Shown here: in pieces, positions 18,189 through 26,710 of the stretch
Layout of the letters: the number at the start of each line of letters is the position of its first letter
Position numbering within the stretch: the first letter of the stretch is position 1
Assembly: GCF_002101555.1 (NCBI RefSeq)
Contig: NZ_LQOL01000066.1
Location: 1-45,033 of the forward strand
Source of the DNA: Mycolicibacterium canariasense
GTDB taxonomy: Bacteria > Actinomycetota > Actinomycetes > Mycobacteriales > Mycobacteriaceae
Direction of reading: 5' to 3'
DNA: 45,033 nt
Notes under the pieces: generated by a model
Databases searched by the model: none
Told to the model about the DNA's origin: nothing
What the model saw: only the letters and a program-made list of their open reading frames with translations
Translations under genes and position numbers: made by a program

Positions 18189-19646
18189 ATGACCAAATCG
18201 CCGTCCGGTTCGGCAAGCAAGTCCCGTGACCGTCTGTCGTCGGTACTACTGAATCCCCTCCCGCAGCGCGTCGAGCGCGCTATCCAGGAGGTGAGTCGAC
18301 GATGGCCGGTTCGCGAACTTGCCGCGCCGCCGACAGGTAGCGGATTGAAGCCAGTTATCGGCGATCAGGGATTGCCTCTCGTTGGCCACACACTGGACTA
18401 CATTCGCTTCGGCTCTGACCTCAGTAGAGAGCGGTACGAGAGATTTGGTTCGGTCTCGTGGATGGGGGCGTTTGGCACCAAGATGGTCGTCATTGCGGGA
18501 CCGCAGGCAACTCAAGAAGCACTCACCACCAAAGCCAAGGCTTTCTCGCAAGATGGTTGGGGTTTTCTCATCGATGCGTTCTTTCATCGGGGGCTGATGC
18601 TGATGAGCTTCGATGAGCATCTGATGCATCGGCGAATCATGCAGGAGGCGTTCACACGTCCGCGACTAACCGGTTATGTCAAGCAGGTCGGGCCATCGGT
18701 TCGTTCTAGCGTACCGAAGTGGCCGACCGGTTCGGGTGTCCGCTTGTATCCCCTGTTGAAGGATTTGACGCTCAACGTGGCAACCGATGTGTTCATGGGC
18801 GGCCGCGGGAAAGAGGACAGCCGTTCAGTAAATCGAGCCTTTGTAGCAACCGTCCGCGCTGCCAGTGCGATCGTGCGTGCTCCTCTGCCCGGGACGCGGT
18901 ACCGCGCCGGAGTGCGCGGTCGCCGGTTGCTGGAGGCGTACTTCGCCCGGCACTTACCGGCGGCACGCTCGGGGCAGAATGATGATTTATTCGCCGCGCT
19001 ATGTGAGGCGCGCGCCGAGGACGGCGAACGCTTCACTGATGCGGACATCATAAATCACATGATCTTTCTGATGATGGCCGCTCATGACACGTCAACGATC
19101 ACCACTGCCGCTGTGGCGTACTTCTTGGCGAAGAATCCTGAATGGCAGGATCGACTTCGTGCTGAGTCTGACCGTCTAGGCGACGATCTGCCGGACATTG
19201 AGGACCTGGAGGGGCTCACGGCGATGGACTTGGTCATCAAGGAGTCGCTCAGACTAGTTGCACCGGTACCGTTGGTTATGCGTAAGACGGTGACCGACAC
19301 CGCAATTGATGGCTACTACGTCCCCTCCGGAGTGCTTGTCGCCATCACGCCTGCGGTCAACCACTTTGCGCCCACAGTGTGGACCGAGCCGGACCGGTTT
19401 GACCCAACGCGATTCGAGCCGCCACGGCGCGAGGATCACGCCCACCGCTTCGCCTGGCTTCCGTTCGGAGGAGGCGCGCACAAGTGCATCGGGATGCACT
19501 TCGGCACCTTGGAGGTGAAGGCAATACTGCACGAGATGCTGCGGGAATTCACCTGGAGTCTGGATGACGGCTACCGCGTTCGGTGGGACAATACGTCCCT
19601 GCCTGTCCCTGTCGACGGCCTACCTATTACGTTGTGTCGCCGATGA
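18189..19646 (+). CDS. Cytochrome P450, CYP136-like
   Basis: This 485-residue P450 has the I-helix MMAAHDTST, the ExxR motif in KESLRL, and the heme loop FGGGAHKCIG with the axial cysteine near residue 433. The segments PPTGSGLKPVIGD, FFHRGLMLMSFDEH and HRRIMQEAF match what I recall of M. tuberculosis CYP136A1 (Rv3059), so it is called CYP136-like. AAGGGGG precedes the ATG at 18189; a longer open frame begins 51 bases upstream but lacks a ribosome site. It follows the third BVMO after 154 bases on the same strand. No ferredoxin is encoded next to it, so it would borrow redox partners. It may hydroxylate the substrate before ketone formation. Confidence 0.9.
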   Translation: MTKSPSGSASKSRDRLSSVLLNPLPQRVERAIQEVSRRWPVRELAAPPTGSGLKPVIGDQGLPLVGHTLDYIRFGSDLSRERYERFGSVSWMGAFGTKMVVIAGPQATQEALTTKAKAFSQDGWGFLIDAFFHRGLMLMSFDEHLMHRRIMQEAFTRPRLTGYVKQVGPSVRSSVPKWPTGSGVRLYPLLKDLTLNVATDVFMGGRGKEDSRSVNRAFVATVRAASAIVRAPLPGTRYRAGVRGRRLLEAYFARHLPAARSGQNDDLFAALCEARAEDGERFTDADIINHMIFLMMAAHDTSTITTAAVAYFLAKNPEWQDRLRAESDRLGDDLPDIEDLEGLTAMDLVIKESLRLVAPVPLVMRKTVTDTAIDGYYVPSGVLVAITPAVNHFAPTVWTEPDRFDPTRFEPPRREDHAHRFAWLPFGGGAHKCIGMHFGTLEVKAILHEMLREFTWSLDDGYRVRWDNTSLPVPVDGLPITLCRR

Positions 19647-19809
19647 TATCTAGGTCATTCCACGAGACTTTTGAGTGCTTGGCCGAGCACATCGCCCTCA
19701 CAGGGCGCCGGCAGAATCGACGCAGTCCTCCAAGTGGCCTCGGAGATCCTCAACAAACCCCGGCGAACCGTAGTCGGCAAACCTACGCAAACTGCCGGAA
19801 AGGATGGTC

Positions 19810-20610
19810 ATGCTAGAACCATCAACAGCCGTCGTCACAGGAGCAGGTCGAGGGATTGGTCTGGAGATCGCGAGACAACTCGCCGCTGCCGGTCACAAGG
19901 TTTTGCTCACGGATGTCGATGGCGACGCGGCGGAGCGCGCTGCCACCGAGGTCGGCGGTGGCGCTTGGAGCGCCACGCACGACGTACGAGATCCGTCGGG
20001 TCATCGGGAAGTCGCTGCTCAGGCTTTAGCCGCTGGCCCTCTGGCGGTGTGGGTAAACAACGCTGGGATCCTAATCGCGGGTAACAGCTGGAGTCACAGC
20101 GATGCCGAGATTGCGTCGATCCTCGATGTAAATGTACGAGGTGTCGTTGCCGGGTCACACGCGGCAGTTGCCGCCATGGGCGCAGGTGGGGGTGCGATCC
20201 TCAACATCGCGTCGCTCTCGGCTCTGGCCCCCATCCCTGGACTCGCGATGTACGCAGCCACTAAAGCCGCCGTATTGTCGTTCACCACATCGCTGCAAGG
20301 CGATCTTGACCATGCGGGATTGCAAATCCGTGCCCGGGCGCTATGCCCCGACGTGGTGAGTACGAAAATGGTCACCGACCGAGTCGCCGACCCTGGGGCG
20401 GCGCTACTGTTCGCCGGACCTCGTCCAATGGATGCGGCGGCCGTGGCCCGCGCAGGACTCGAGTTGCTGGAGAGTCGCCAGATATTCCGGGTAGTTCCTC
20501 GGTGGCGCGGCGTAGTTGCGCGCACTAGCGATGCTGCGCCGTCGCTCGGGTTGAAAGCTTTCGCGTTGATGCGCGGCGTTGGTGAGCGGCGCCAACGCAA
20601 TCATCGTTGA
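19810..20610 (+). CDS. Short-chain dehydrogenase/reductase (SDR)
   Basis: This 266-residue SDR has TGAGRGIG, NNAG, a serine in NIASLSA and the catalytic YAATK. It shares the SDR1-type ending, with a basic segment after the Rossmann core. The ATG at 19810 has AAAGGA 6 bases upstream; an ATG two codons earlier overlaps that site. It is the last rightward gene of the cluster, 163 bases after the P450, and converges with a TetR gene 23 bases away. The likely role is alcohol-ketone oxidation coupled to the P450 and BVMOs. Cofactor and substrate are unknown. Confidence 0.88.
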   Translation: MLEPSTAVVTGAGRGIGLEIARQLAAAGHKVLLTDVDGDAAERAATEVGGGAWSATHDVRDPSGHREVAAQALAAGPLAVWVNNAGILIAGNSWSHSDAEIASILDVNVRGVVAGSHAAVAAMGAGGGAILNIASLSALAPIPGLAMYAATKAAVLSFTTSLQGDLDHAGLQIRARALCPDVVSTKMVTDRVADPGAALLFAGPRPMDAAAVARAGLELLESRQIFRVVPRWRGVVARTSDAAPSLGLKAFALMRGVGERRQRNHR

Positions 20611-20633
20611 TGGCGGTGTCTAAGACGGAGGGT

Positions 20634-21350
20634 TTAGCGTGGGGAGGCTCGAGTTGTACCTGATGAGGTTTTCGGTTCGCAGAGTGGTAAGTGGGGATCA
20701 AGCTGGAATCCCAGTTCCTGCAGCCTGTCATTGATTATCAACCAGGTTTGCCGTGTCAATCGAACGACGAGTTCGTCACGAGTGGAGTCGCGATGGTCCA
20801 GCCACCATAGGACCGAAGCGTCCATCAGGCCCATGATGGCGGCGACATTGCGGTCTGCCGCCTCTGAGTCCTCGCCGTAGCGAGGAAAGTAACGGGCACC
20901 CGCGACGGCGAGTTCGGAGGCGAATGCACTGGTGCCGGGCGAGGTTTTCTCGGTGCTGCGCCGATAGTGTCGGTTCACCAAGAACCGATAGAGGTTGGGG
21001 TGTTCGTCAGCCCATATGACGTGCTGTGTGACCGGCGCGCGAATCACGTCTAGCGGTGATCCCTGCACATCCAGAGTTAGGCGAATCTTTGCAGTGAGTT
21101 CGCGGTGGACGTGGCGGGCGACGGCCAGATCGAGTTCTTCTTTACTTGCGAAGTGGCGGTAAAAGTGCGTGCGGACTAAACCGGCCTTGTCTGCGATCTG
21201 GCCGGTGAGTGCGTGGGGTCCGTTGTCTTCGATTGCGCTGAGCGCTGCTTCGATGATCTGTTCACGACGTAGTTCGCGGCCTGGCAACTTACTGGTTGCA
21301 CGGCGTCCCGCTGTGGTGTCCGCCCATTGCTTTCGCTCCACGATGCTCAC
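20634..21350 (-). CDS. TetR-family transcriptional regulator
   Basis: This regulator has a TetR helix-turn-helix (REQIIEAALSAIEDNG, then QIADKAGLVRTHFYRHFASKEEL) and a long C-terminal ligand domain. It diverges from an LCAD-like acyl-CoA dehydrogenase, its probable target. The start is unsure: an ATG at 21419 lies inside one of two operator-like palindromes, so the GTG at 21350 (VSIVERKQW) is preferred, though its ribosome site is weak. The long loop between TetR helices and the acyl-CoA dehydrogenase neighbour suggest an acyl-CoA or fatty-acid effector, which is inference. Autorepression is likely because both palindromes lie in its own promoter. Confidence 0.87.
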   Translation of the reverse strand: MSIVERKQWADTTAGRRATSKLPGRELRREQIIEAALSAIEDNGPHALTGQIADKAGLVRTHFYRHFASKEELDLAVARHVHRELTAKIRLTLDVQGSPLDVIRAPVTQHVIWADEHPNLYRFLVNRHYRRSTEKTSPGTSAFASELAVAGARYFPRYGEDSEAADRNVAAIMGLMDASVLWWLDHRDSTRDELVVRLTRQTWLIINDRLQELGFQLDPHLPLCEPKTSSGTTRASPR

Positions 21351-21376
21351 CGTAGCGCCCCGCGCTCTGGAAAGTT

Positions 21377-21397
21377 CTGGGTACGTGTTGTACCCAG
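21377..21397. promoter_or_regulatory. Palindromic operator 1, GGTAC-N5-GTACC type
   Basis: CTGGGTAC and GTACCCAG are perfect 8-base arms around the spacer GTGTT. The element lies between the divergent TetR and acyl-CoA dehydrogenase genes and shares its core and spacing with a second copy centred 30 bases away. Confidence 0.7.
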
Positions 21398-21409
21398 TGT
21401 CCGTTTCGT

Positions 21410-21424
21410 GGTACACCATGTACC
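21410..21424. promoter_or_regulatory. Palindromic operator 2, GGTAC-N5-GTACC type
   Basis: GGTAC and GTACC flank the spacer ACCAT. Centre-to-centre distance to operator 1 is 30 bases, about three helical turns, so two repressor dimers could bind the same face of the DNA. The site is 65 bases upstream of the acyl-CoA dehydrogenase ATG. Confidence 0.65.
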
Positions 21425-21488
21425 CATAAGCGTGTAGCGAGACCCATTGCGGGATCGGTGCGCAAGTAATAACAGTGAGGACTCTCTA

Positions 21489-22634
21489 ATGGCAGCCAAT
21501 CGCTCTAGCTGGATGGACGACGACCTCGATGCACTCCGCGATTTGGCGCGCACGTTCTGTGAGAAGGAGATCGCGCCGCACAGTGCCCGCTTCATCGAGC
21601 AGCACCACGTGGATCGAGACCTGTGGACCCGGGCGGGTGATCTGGGGTTGCTGTGCATGTCAATCCCCGAACAGTACGGCGGAGGTGGTGGAACATTCGC
21701 CCATGAGGCGGTCTTGATCGAGGAACAGGCCCGCATCGGTGATTCAGCATGGGGTGCGGCGCTGCATAGCGGAATCGTCGCCCACTACCTGCTCGAGTAT
21801 GGCACCGACGAGCAGAAGGAACGTTTTCTGCCCCGACTGGCAACTGGTGAGATGGTTGGCGCGATTGCGATGACGGAGCCAGGCACGGGCTCCGATCTCC
21901 AATCTGTTACGACCAAGGCACTGCGCGTTGGAGACGAATACGTTGTCAACGGTTCCAAGACATTCATCACCAATGGCGCTCAGGCCGACTTGATCATCGT
22001 CGTCGCCAAGACCGACCCGACTGCCGGAGCTAACGGAATCTCGTTGGTGTTGGTCGAAGGCGATCGGCCGGGCTTCCGGCGGGGTCGGGTGTTGGACAAG
22101 GTCGGTCAGCGCGGCCAGGACACCTCCGAGCTCTATTTCGAAGACGTGCACATTCCCGTAGAGAACCTCCTGGGTACGACTGAAGGACTGGGATTCATTC
22201 AGTTGATGCAGCAACTTCCCCAAGAGCGATTGATCCTTGCGCTTGGTGCAGTGACAGTACTAGAAACAGCGCTCGAGTTCACTGTTGAATACACCAAGGA
22301 TCGGCATGCCTTCGGCAAGCCTGTCTTCGCCTTCCAAAACACCAAGTTCAAACTTGCCGAGGTCGCCACCGATGCCCATATCAGCCGCGTTTTCATCGAC
22401 GACTGCGTCGCCCGCCATCTGCGCGGTGAACTCGACATCCCCACTGTCGCGATGGCGAAGTGGTGGACTACTGAGCGTGCGATGGTCGCCCTTGATGACT
22501 GCTTGCAGCTCCACGGCGGCTACGGCTATATGACCGAGTATCCCATCGGCAGGATGTGGGCCGATGCTCGCGTTCAGAAGATCTACGGTGGGACAAACGA
22601 GATTATGAAGGAGATCATTGCTCGGTCGCTTTAG
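21489..22634 (+). CDS. Acyl-CoA dehydrogenase, LCAD-like (FadE)
   Basis: This 381-residue acyl-CoA dehydrogenase starts at the ATG after GAGGA. It carries AMTEPGTGSDL and NGSKTFITNG. The C-terminus reads IYGGTNEIMKEI, where short- and medium-chain enzymes have IYEGT, so the canonical base is a glycine. Instead E246 in LPQERLIL lies at the helix-G base position. LPQERL and IYGGTNEIMKE are the wording I recall from mammalian LCAD, which accepts long and branched chains. It stands alone, divergent from a TetR gene with two palindromes, so expression is probably released by an acyl-CoA-type effector. It may oxidise the long or branched acids released by the neighbouring BVMO/esterase route. Confidence 0.92.
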   Translation: MAANRSSWMDDDLDALRDLARTFCEKEIAPHSARFIEQHHVDRDLWTRAGDLGLLCMSIPEQYGGGGGTFAHEAVLIEEQARIGDSAWGAALHSGIVAHYLLEYGTDEQKERFLPRLATGEMVGAIAMTEPGTGSDLQSVTTKALRVGDEYVVNGSKTFITNGAQADLIIVVAKTDPTAGANGISLVLVEGDRPGFRRGRVLDKVGQRGQDTSELYFEDVHIPVENLLGTTEGLGFIQLMQQLPQERLILALGAVTVLETALEFTVEYTKDRHAFGKPVFAFQNTKFKLAEVATDAHISRVFIDDCVARHLRGELDIPTVAMAKWWTTERAMVALDDCLQLHGGYGYMTEYPIGRMWADARVQKIYGGTNEIMKEIIARSL

Positions 22635-22743
22635 ATCGAATTCGACCGCTAGATTGGTTACGAGGGGCCGCGATAGCGAGGTGGCGTTCGGCTTATCAAG
22701 TAGGTCTTGACTTGTTCATTAGGCGGGCGCTAGTGAGCTCGAT

Positions 22744-23884
22744 TCAAACGGGGTACTCAGCCGCCTGGGCGCGCCTCACCCGCGACAGGTTGACCTTGCT
22801 GCTGACGCCCTTCAGACGGTATGCGCCGGCGGACGACCACCGGAGGCCTGCGTCGTCGTCGACGATCGCCCGCGTCGAGTCCGCCACCAACACTGCCCCT
22901 GGCCGCGCCGCCGCGCTCACTCGGCTGGCCAGGTTCACGGGGTTGCCGAACCAGTCGCCCGCCCGCGAGACCGCTGACCCGGACGCCACGCCAATCCTCA
23001 AGGAAGGCAGGTCGTTTGCCGACGCGCTGTCGACCAGGTCCAGCATCGTCGTTACCAGCGGCGTCGGTTGTGACGAGACCAGCATGACCGCGTCCCCGAT
23101 GGATTTTACGAATCTCACCGGTGGGTTGGCTGCATCGCGCGCAGCAGTCGCAAGTCGATTCGCGAGCCTCTCCAAATCGTCGGGCTGAAGCTTTTCGCCC
23201 AATTCGGTAAGCCCCACCACGTCGGCGAATGCAACGGTTATCTCGCGCGCTTCCGGCAGCCGTCCTGCTGCTCGTTCTGCGGCGGTGATCGCCTCTGCCT
23301 CCAACGAACTGCGGAGACTCATGAGGAAAAGTTCGCCAACCGCGGATAACAAGTCTGGCCTCGCTCGTCGTGCGAACTCTTGGAGGGCGTCAGCGAGTTG
23401 GATCTCGCTCCCCCCCCCCCGGAACAAGCAACATGTTCAGCACGAAGTCACGCATCATCTCTGTGGCCTGCCCGATGCCTGCCGTGAGGGCCCGCAATAT
23501 GGCGACTGTTTCGTCTGGATTAACGCCCATGTCGATGAAGTGTCGTGCGCGTGCGATTGCGTCACCGTCGGCACGAAGCAGTTCCGCGTTGCAGGGGTCT
23601 TCCGGTCGAGGGAGGCCGGCAGCATCGAGCAGCCGTGTGAGGAGCTCTGGGTCCATTCCGGTTTCTGTGCTCAGCTCGCGCAGAGAGATGTACCGCCCCT
23701 CATCACCCAGTACGCGGCTGGTAGGAAGCAGGAGAGGGGTTGGAGCCGCCAGTCGGATTTGATCAGTCGTGAAGCCCTGGGCATGCAGCCAGGCAATAAG
23801 ATCAGTCCTCTCCTGGCGGCTGTTGCCCTCGAGACCGTCGAGCAGACCATACTGAGCGAAGTCGTCTTCGTGTGTTGCTGACAC
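22744..23884 (-). pseudogene. Class III nucleotidyl cyclase split by a G11 homopolymer (possible phase switch)
   Basis: The first frame (GTG at 23884) encodes a 164-residue N-terminal regulatory domain ending FVLNMLLVPGG. At an 11-G run (C11 on the plus strand, 23410-23420) it shifts into a stop. The cyclase domain continues in another frame to 22744. A run of ten Gs joins them into a protein of about 379 residues, like the pH-sensing mycobacterial cyclase Rv1264 (about 397). The catalytic part looks intact: metal sites in VAFADVVG and SIGDAVM, the substrate lysine in FVKSIGD, aspartate in RAGDWFG, and NPVNLASR with the transition-state N and R. It follows a TetR gene by 13 bases. It may be a sequencing error, a dead gene, or slippage-controlled. 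Confidence 0.8.
23410..23420. repeat. C11/G11 homopolymer in the cyclase coding region
   Basis: Eleven consecutive cytosines on the plus strand, exactly between the regulatory and catalytic halves of the cyclase. The two halves are out of frame at 11 and in frame at 10. Confidence 0.95.
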
Positions 23885-23897
23885 CCTCAGAATGTCC

Positions 23898-24560
23898 CTA
23901 GTGCTGCGGCGTGCCAGGACGAGGACAGGATCGAGCAGTGGTCACGGCACCCATCTGGTAGCTAGACGCGGGGACGCCGAGCACGGCGTGACCCATCGCA
24001 ACGAGCAGCGCAGAGGTCTGTTCGGGAGCCAGGCCAGTGCCGCGGTAGTGCAAGATCGATTGAATGGCTCCGATCGCTCCATGAACCATCGCCCGAAGTT
24101 CAATCTCATCGACCGCGGGCCGCAATTCTCCGACGAGGTGTACCCACTCTTCTAGATAGAGTCGCTGCTTTCGGCGCAACCGGCTCTGGTGCTGATCCGA
24201 CAGATTGTGCACTTCGCGGTAATACACCATTGCCAGCTCGCGTTGATCCATTACCAAGGCGACTTGGTCTGACACCAGCAGGGTCAGCGCCTCCGCCTCG
24301 TCGCGGGACTGCTCGACGATCGCCGTCGCACGCTTAAGGAGTTTGTCCACCACTCGCTCGAAGAGGGCCGCCAGTAGATCGCTCTTACTGTTGAAATGGC
24401 GATAGATGGCCGGCCCGACAACCCCTGATGCAACGCCGATGTCGGCCATGGAGACAGCGTGGTAGCCCCGCTCGGCAATCAACTCGGTGGCAGAGGCGAG
24501 AATCCGTTCCCGACGTTCGCCGCCGACCCGGGTACGTCCGGCAACGACCACCTTGTTCAC
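23898..24560 (-). CDS. TetR-family transcriptional regulator
   Basis: This 220-residue TetR protein has RRERILASATELIAERGY and MADIGVASGVVGPAIYRHFNSK at its N-terminal helix-turn-helix. The GTG at 24560 follows GAAGGAAGG with good spacing. The C-terminal domain resembles those of regulators of acyl-CoA metabolism by general look only. Its stop is 13 bases before the cyclase start, so the two are probably cotranscribed, tying a ligand-sensing repressor to cAMP production. A 413-base gap separates it from the AtuA-like gene upstream on the same strand. Confidence 0.87.
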   Translation of the reverse strand: MNKVVVAGRTRVGGERRERILASATELIAERGYHAVSMADIGVASGVVGPAIYRHFNSKSDLLAALFERVVDKLLKRATAIVEQSRDEAEALTLLVSDQVALVMDQRELAMVYYREVHNLSDQHQSRLRRKQRLYLEEWVHLVGELRPAVDEIELRAMVHGAIGAIQSILHYRGTGLAPEQTSALLVAMGHAVLGVPASSYQMGAVTTARSCPRPGTPQH

Positions 24561-24973
24561 TACTACCTTCCTTCGCTCGCAACCAGGGCTCGCGCAGCAC
24601 TGCAGCGCCGGGAGCTACACTACGAACGTTAACACCTGCTCACAATCCCAGGTTGAGTTGAAATGTAGACGCCCAGTGGCAGGTGGCTGGCGCCTGCGCG
24701 TGTGATCCCCATTCGTGGATGTGCCCGCTCATTGGCCAAGATCGGCAACCGCGTGGGCAGATCGCTGCGCCCTCTTTGGATGTCCAGTTCGGCAAGGAAC
24801 TGGACAAAGCCATCTCTCCGTCTGCCGGACGCTGTTGGCGTCATCCGATCGTCATCACATCGTTCGGCAACACGGCTTTGGCAAAGGGGCTACGTCAAGC
24901 AGCAGGCAGAGGACGGCGACTTGATTGGCGATACGTCGACAGAGTGGCCCGGCTACTCCAAATTCGGGATTTG
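24561..24973. other. Non-coding gap between TetR and AtuA-like genes
   Basis: No convincing gene was found. The stretch must hold the promoter of the TetR-cyclase pair and contains one strong hairpin at 24781-24806, annotated separately. Confidence 0.6.
24781..24806. terminator. Perfect 10-bp stem-loop downstream of the AtuA operon
   Basis: TGTCCAGTTC (24781-24790) and GAACTGGACA (24797-24806) are exact inverted copies around the 6-base loop GGCAAG. It lies about 170 bases past the AtuA-like stop in the direction of transcription. There is no T run, so it could be a non-canonical terminator or an operator for the TetR gene downstream. Confidence 0.4.
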
Positions 24974-26710
24974 TCAGGTCGCGCCGACAAGGGATTGCGG
25001 TATGTCCACGATGCGGGAGCGCAGGTACTCGCACAAGCCCTTCGCCTGGGCATCCGGCCGGGTCGAGGATGCCACGCCTTCCCCCAGCAGCCCGTGCACC
25101 ACAACGTTGAGCGCACGCAGGTTGGGCAGCTCGAATCGCTCTATGCGCAGCTGCGCAGCCTCCGGGCCGAGCAGCCCGCGCAGTCGCTCGACGGTTAAGT
25201 GCTCGCGCACCCAGGCATAGCCGGCGTCGTCGCGGGCCCAGAGACCAATATTGGCGTTGCCGCCCTTGTCGCCGGACCGCGCGCCCAGAACCGCGCCCAG
25301 CGGCGCGCGGCATGTCGGCTCGGTCGGCGGCGCGGCTGCCGCGCTGCCCCGGACCTTCGCGGCCGGCACGCTACCGGTCGGCGGATCGGCGATCCTCCGG
25401 CGCTCACCGTTGGGCAGCACCACGACCTGCGTCACGCTCGACCGGGGCACGGTCGCTGGGCGATACACGCCGAACACTGACTCCGACGTGGGTGGCGTGG
25501 TGGTGTGGAAGCCGGCATACCCGGCCAGAGCGATCTCCATGATTGCGCTCGAGAACGCCCGGCCGACCTTGCGCGGGTCGGTGTCCTTGACCGTGATCCG
25601 CAAGTGCGCGCACGCCTGGTCGTTGGTGGGGGCGTCCGGTGTGTCGAAACGCAGAAACCGGACGTCGACCTCGGCGAAGGATCCCCGGCCGCCGAGGATG
25701 TCGAACAGCTGCTGCTGCGCGAACGCGGCTTTCGCCTCCAGGTCCAAGCCGGTGAGCACCATCGTCATGGTGTTCCGGTAGCCCCCGACCTCGTTCAGCG
25801 CCACCTTGAGCGTCTCCGGTGGCGGGCTGCCGGTGACACCCGTGATCGCCACCCGGTGCTCGGCCTGCTGGGCCAGCGAGATCGTGTCGAAGTGAGTCAC
25901 CACGTCGGGCCCCAGATAGGCCGGCTCGGCGATCTCGTAGAGCAGCTGGGCGGTGACCGTACCGACCGACACCAGCCCCCCGGTGTCGGCGTGCTTGGTG
26001 ATCACCGACGAGCCGTCGGCCGCCACCTCCGCGATCGGGAAGCCCGGGTAGCGACGGTCGGTGATCTCGTCGAGGAAGGCGTAGTTGCCGCCCGTGGCCT
26101 GTGGTCCGCATTCGATGACGTGGCCGGCCACGACGGCACCGGCGAGCCGGTCCCAGTCGGTGCGCTCCCACCCGTGCCACCAGGCGGCCGGGCCGACGAC
26201 CAGCGAGGCGTCTGTCACCCGTCCGGTGACGACGACGTCGGCGCCCGCACCCAGCGCTTCGGCGATACCCCAACCCCCGAGGTAGGCGTTGGCCGAGACC
26301 GGCTTGACCTCACCGACCGCAGGGGTGATCGCGGAGAGGTTCCCGCGCAAGTCGTCACCTTCGATGTGGGCGATCCGGACGGTGATACCGAGCCGGTCCG
26401 CAAGCTCGCGCAATCTGACGGCCAGCCCGGCCGGGTTGAGCCCACCGGCGTTGGCCACGATCTTGATACCGCGGTCGGAACAGGTGCCCAACACCTGCTC
26501 CATCTGGGTCAGGAACGTGCGCGCGTAACCGCCCGCCGGATCCTTCGCCTGGGCCTTCGCCAGGATGAGCATCGTCAGTTCAGCGAGGTAGTCCCCGCAC
26601 AGCACGTCGATGCTCTGCTCGCCCGTCCCGCCCTCGACCATCTCCCGCGCCGCGGCGATCCGGTCGCCGTAGAAGCCCGAGCAATTTCCGATGCGTACCG
26701 GGTCCCTCAC
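24974..26710 (-). CDS. AtuA-like acyclic terpene utilisation protein
   Basis: This 578-residue protein belongs to the AtuA (DUF1446) family. It begins at the GTG at 26710 with VRIGNCSGFYGDR, preceded by GGAGG, and has the N-terminal region with GGLNPAGLA and GWGIAEALGAGADVVVTGR. A C-terminal smaller domain (VLGARSGDKGGNANIG) matches the AtuA-like ferredoxin-fold domain. In Pseudomonas AtuA is required for growth on citronellol and geraniol, but its reaction is unknown. The start overlaps the stop of the preceding TIGR03084 gene as GTGA, so the three-gene operon is tightly coupled. The frame stays open far upstream, but that part is low-complexity arginine-rich shadow of the neighbour and is not coding. 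Confidence 0.88.
   Translation of the reverse strand: MRDPVRIGNCSGFYGDRIAAAREMVEGGTGEQSIDVLCGDYLAELTMLILAKAQAKDPAGGYARTFLTQMEQVLGTCSDRGIKIVANAGGLNPAGLAVRLRELADRLGITVRIAHIEGDDLRGNLSAITPAVGEVKPVSANAYLGGWGIAEALGAGADVVVTGRVTDASLVVGPAAWWHGWERTDWDRLAGAVVAGHVIECGPQATGGNYAFLDEITDRRYPGFPIAEVAADGSSVITKHADTGGLVSVGTVTAQLLYEIAEPAYLGPDVVTHFDTISLAQQAEHRVAITGVTGSPPPETLKVALNEVGGYRNTMTMVLTGLDLEAKAAFAQQQLFDILGGRGSFAEVDVRFLRFDTPDAPTNDQACAHLRITVKDTDPRKVGRAFSSAIMEIALAGYAGFHTTTPPTSESVFGVYRPATVPRSSVTQVVVLPNGERRRIADPPTGSVPAAKVRGSAAAAPPTEPTCRAPLGAVLGARSGDKGGNANIGLWARDDAGYAWVREHLTVERLRGLLGPEAAQLRIERFELPNLRALNVVVHGLLGEGVASSTRPDAQAKGLCEYLRSRIVDIPQSLVGAT

Noticed and set aside
22635..22743. CAAGT/ACTTG short repeat between convergent FadE and cyclase genes
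   Set aside because: Five-base arms occur by chance; no T tract or other terminator trait.
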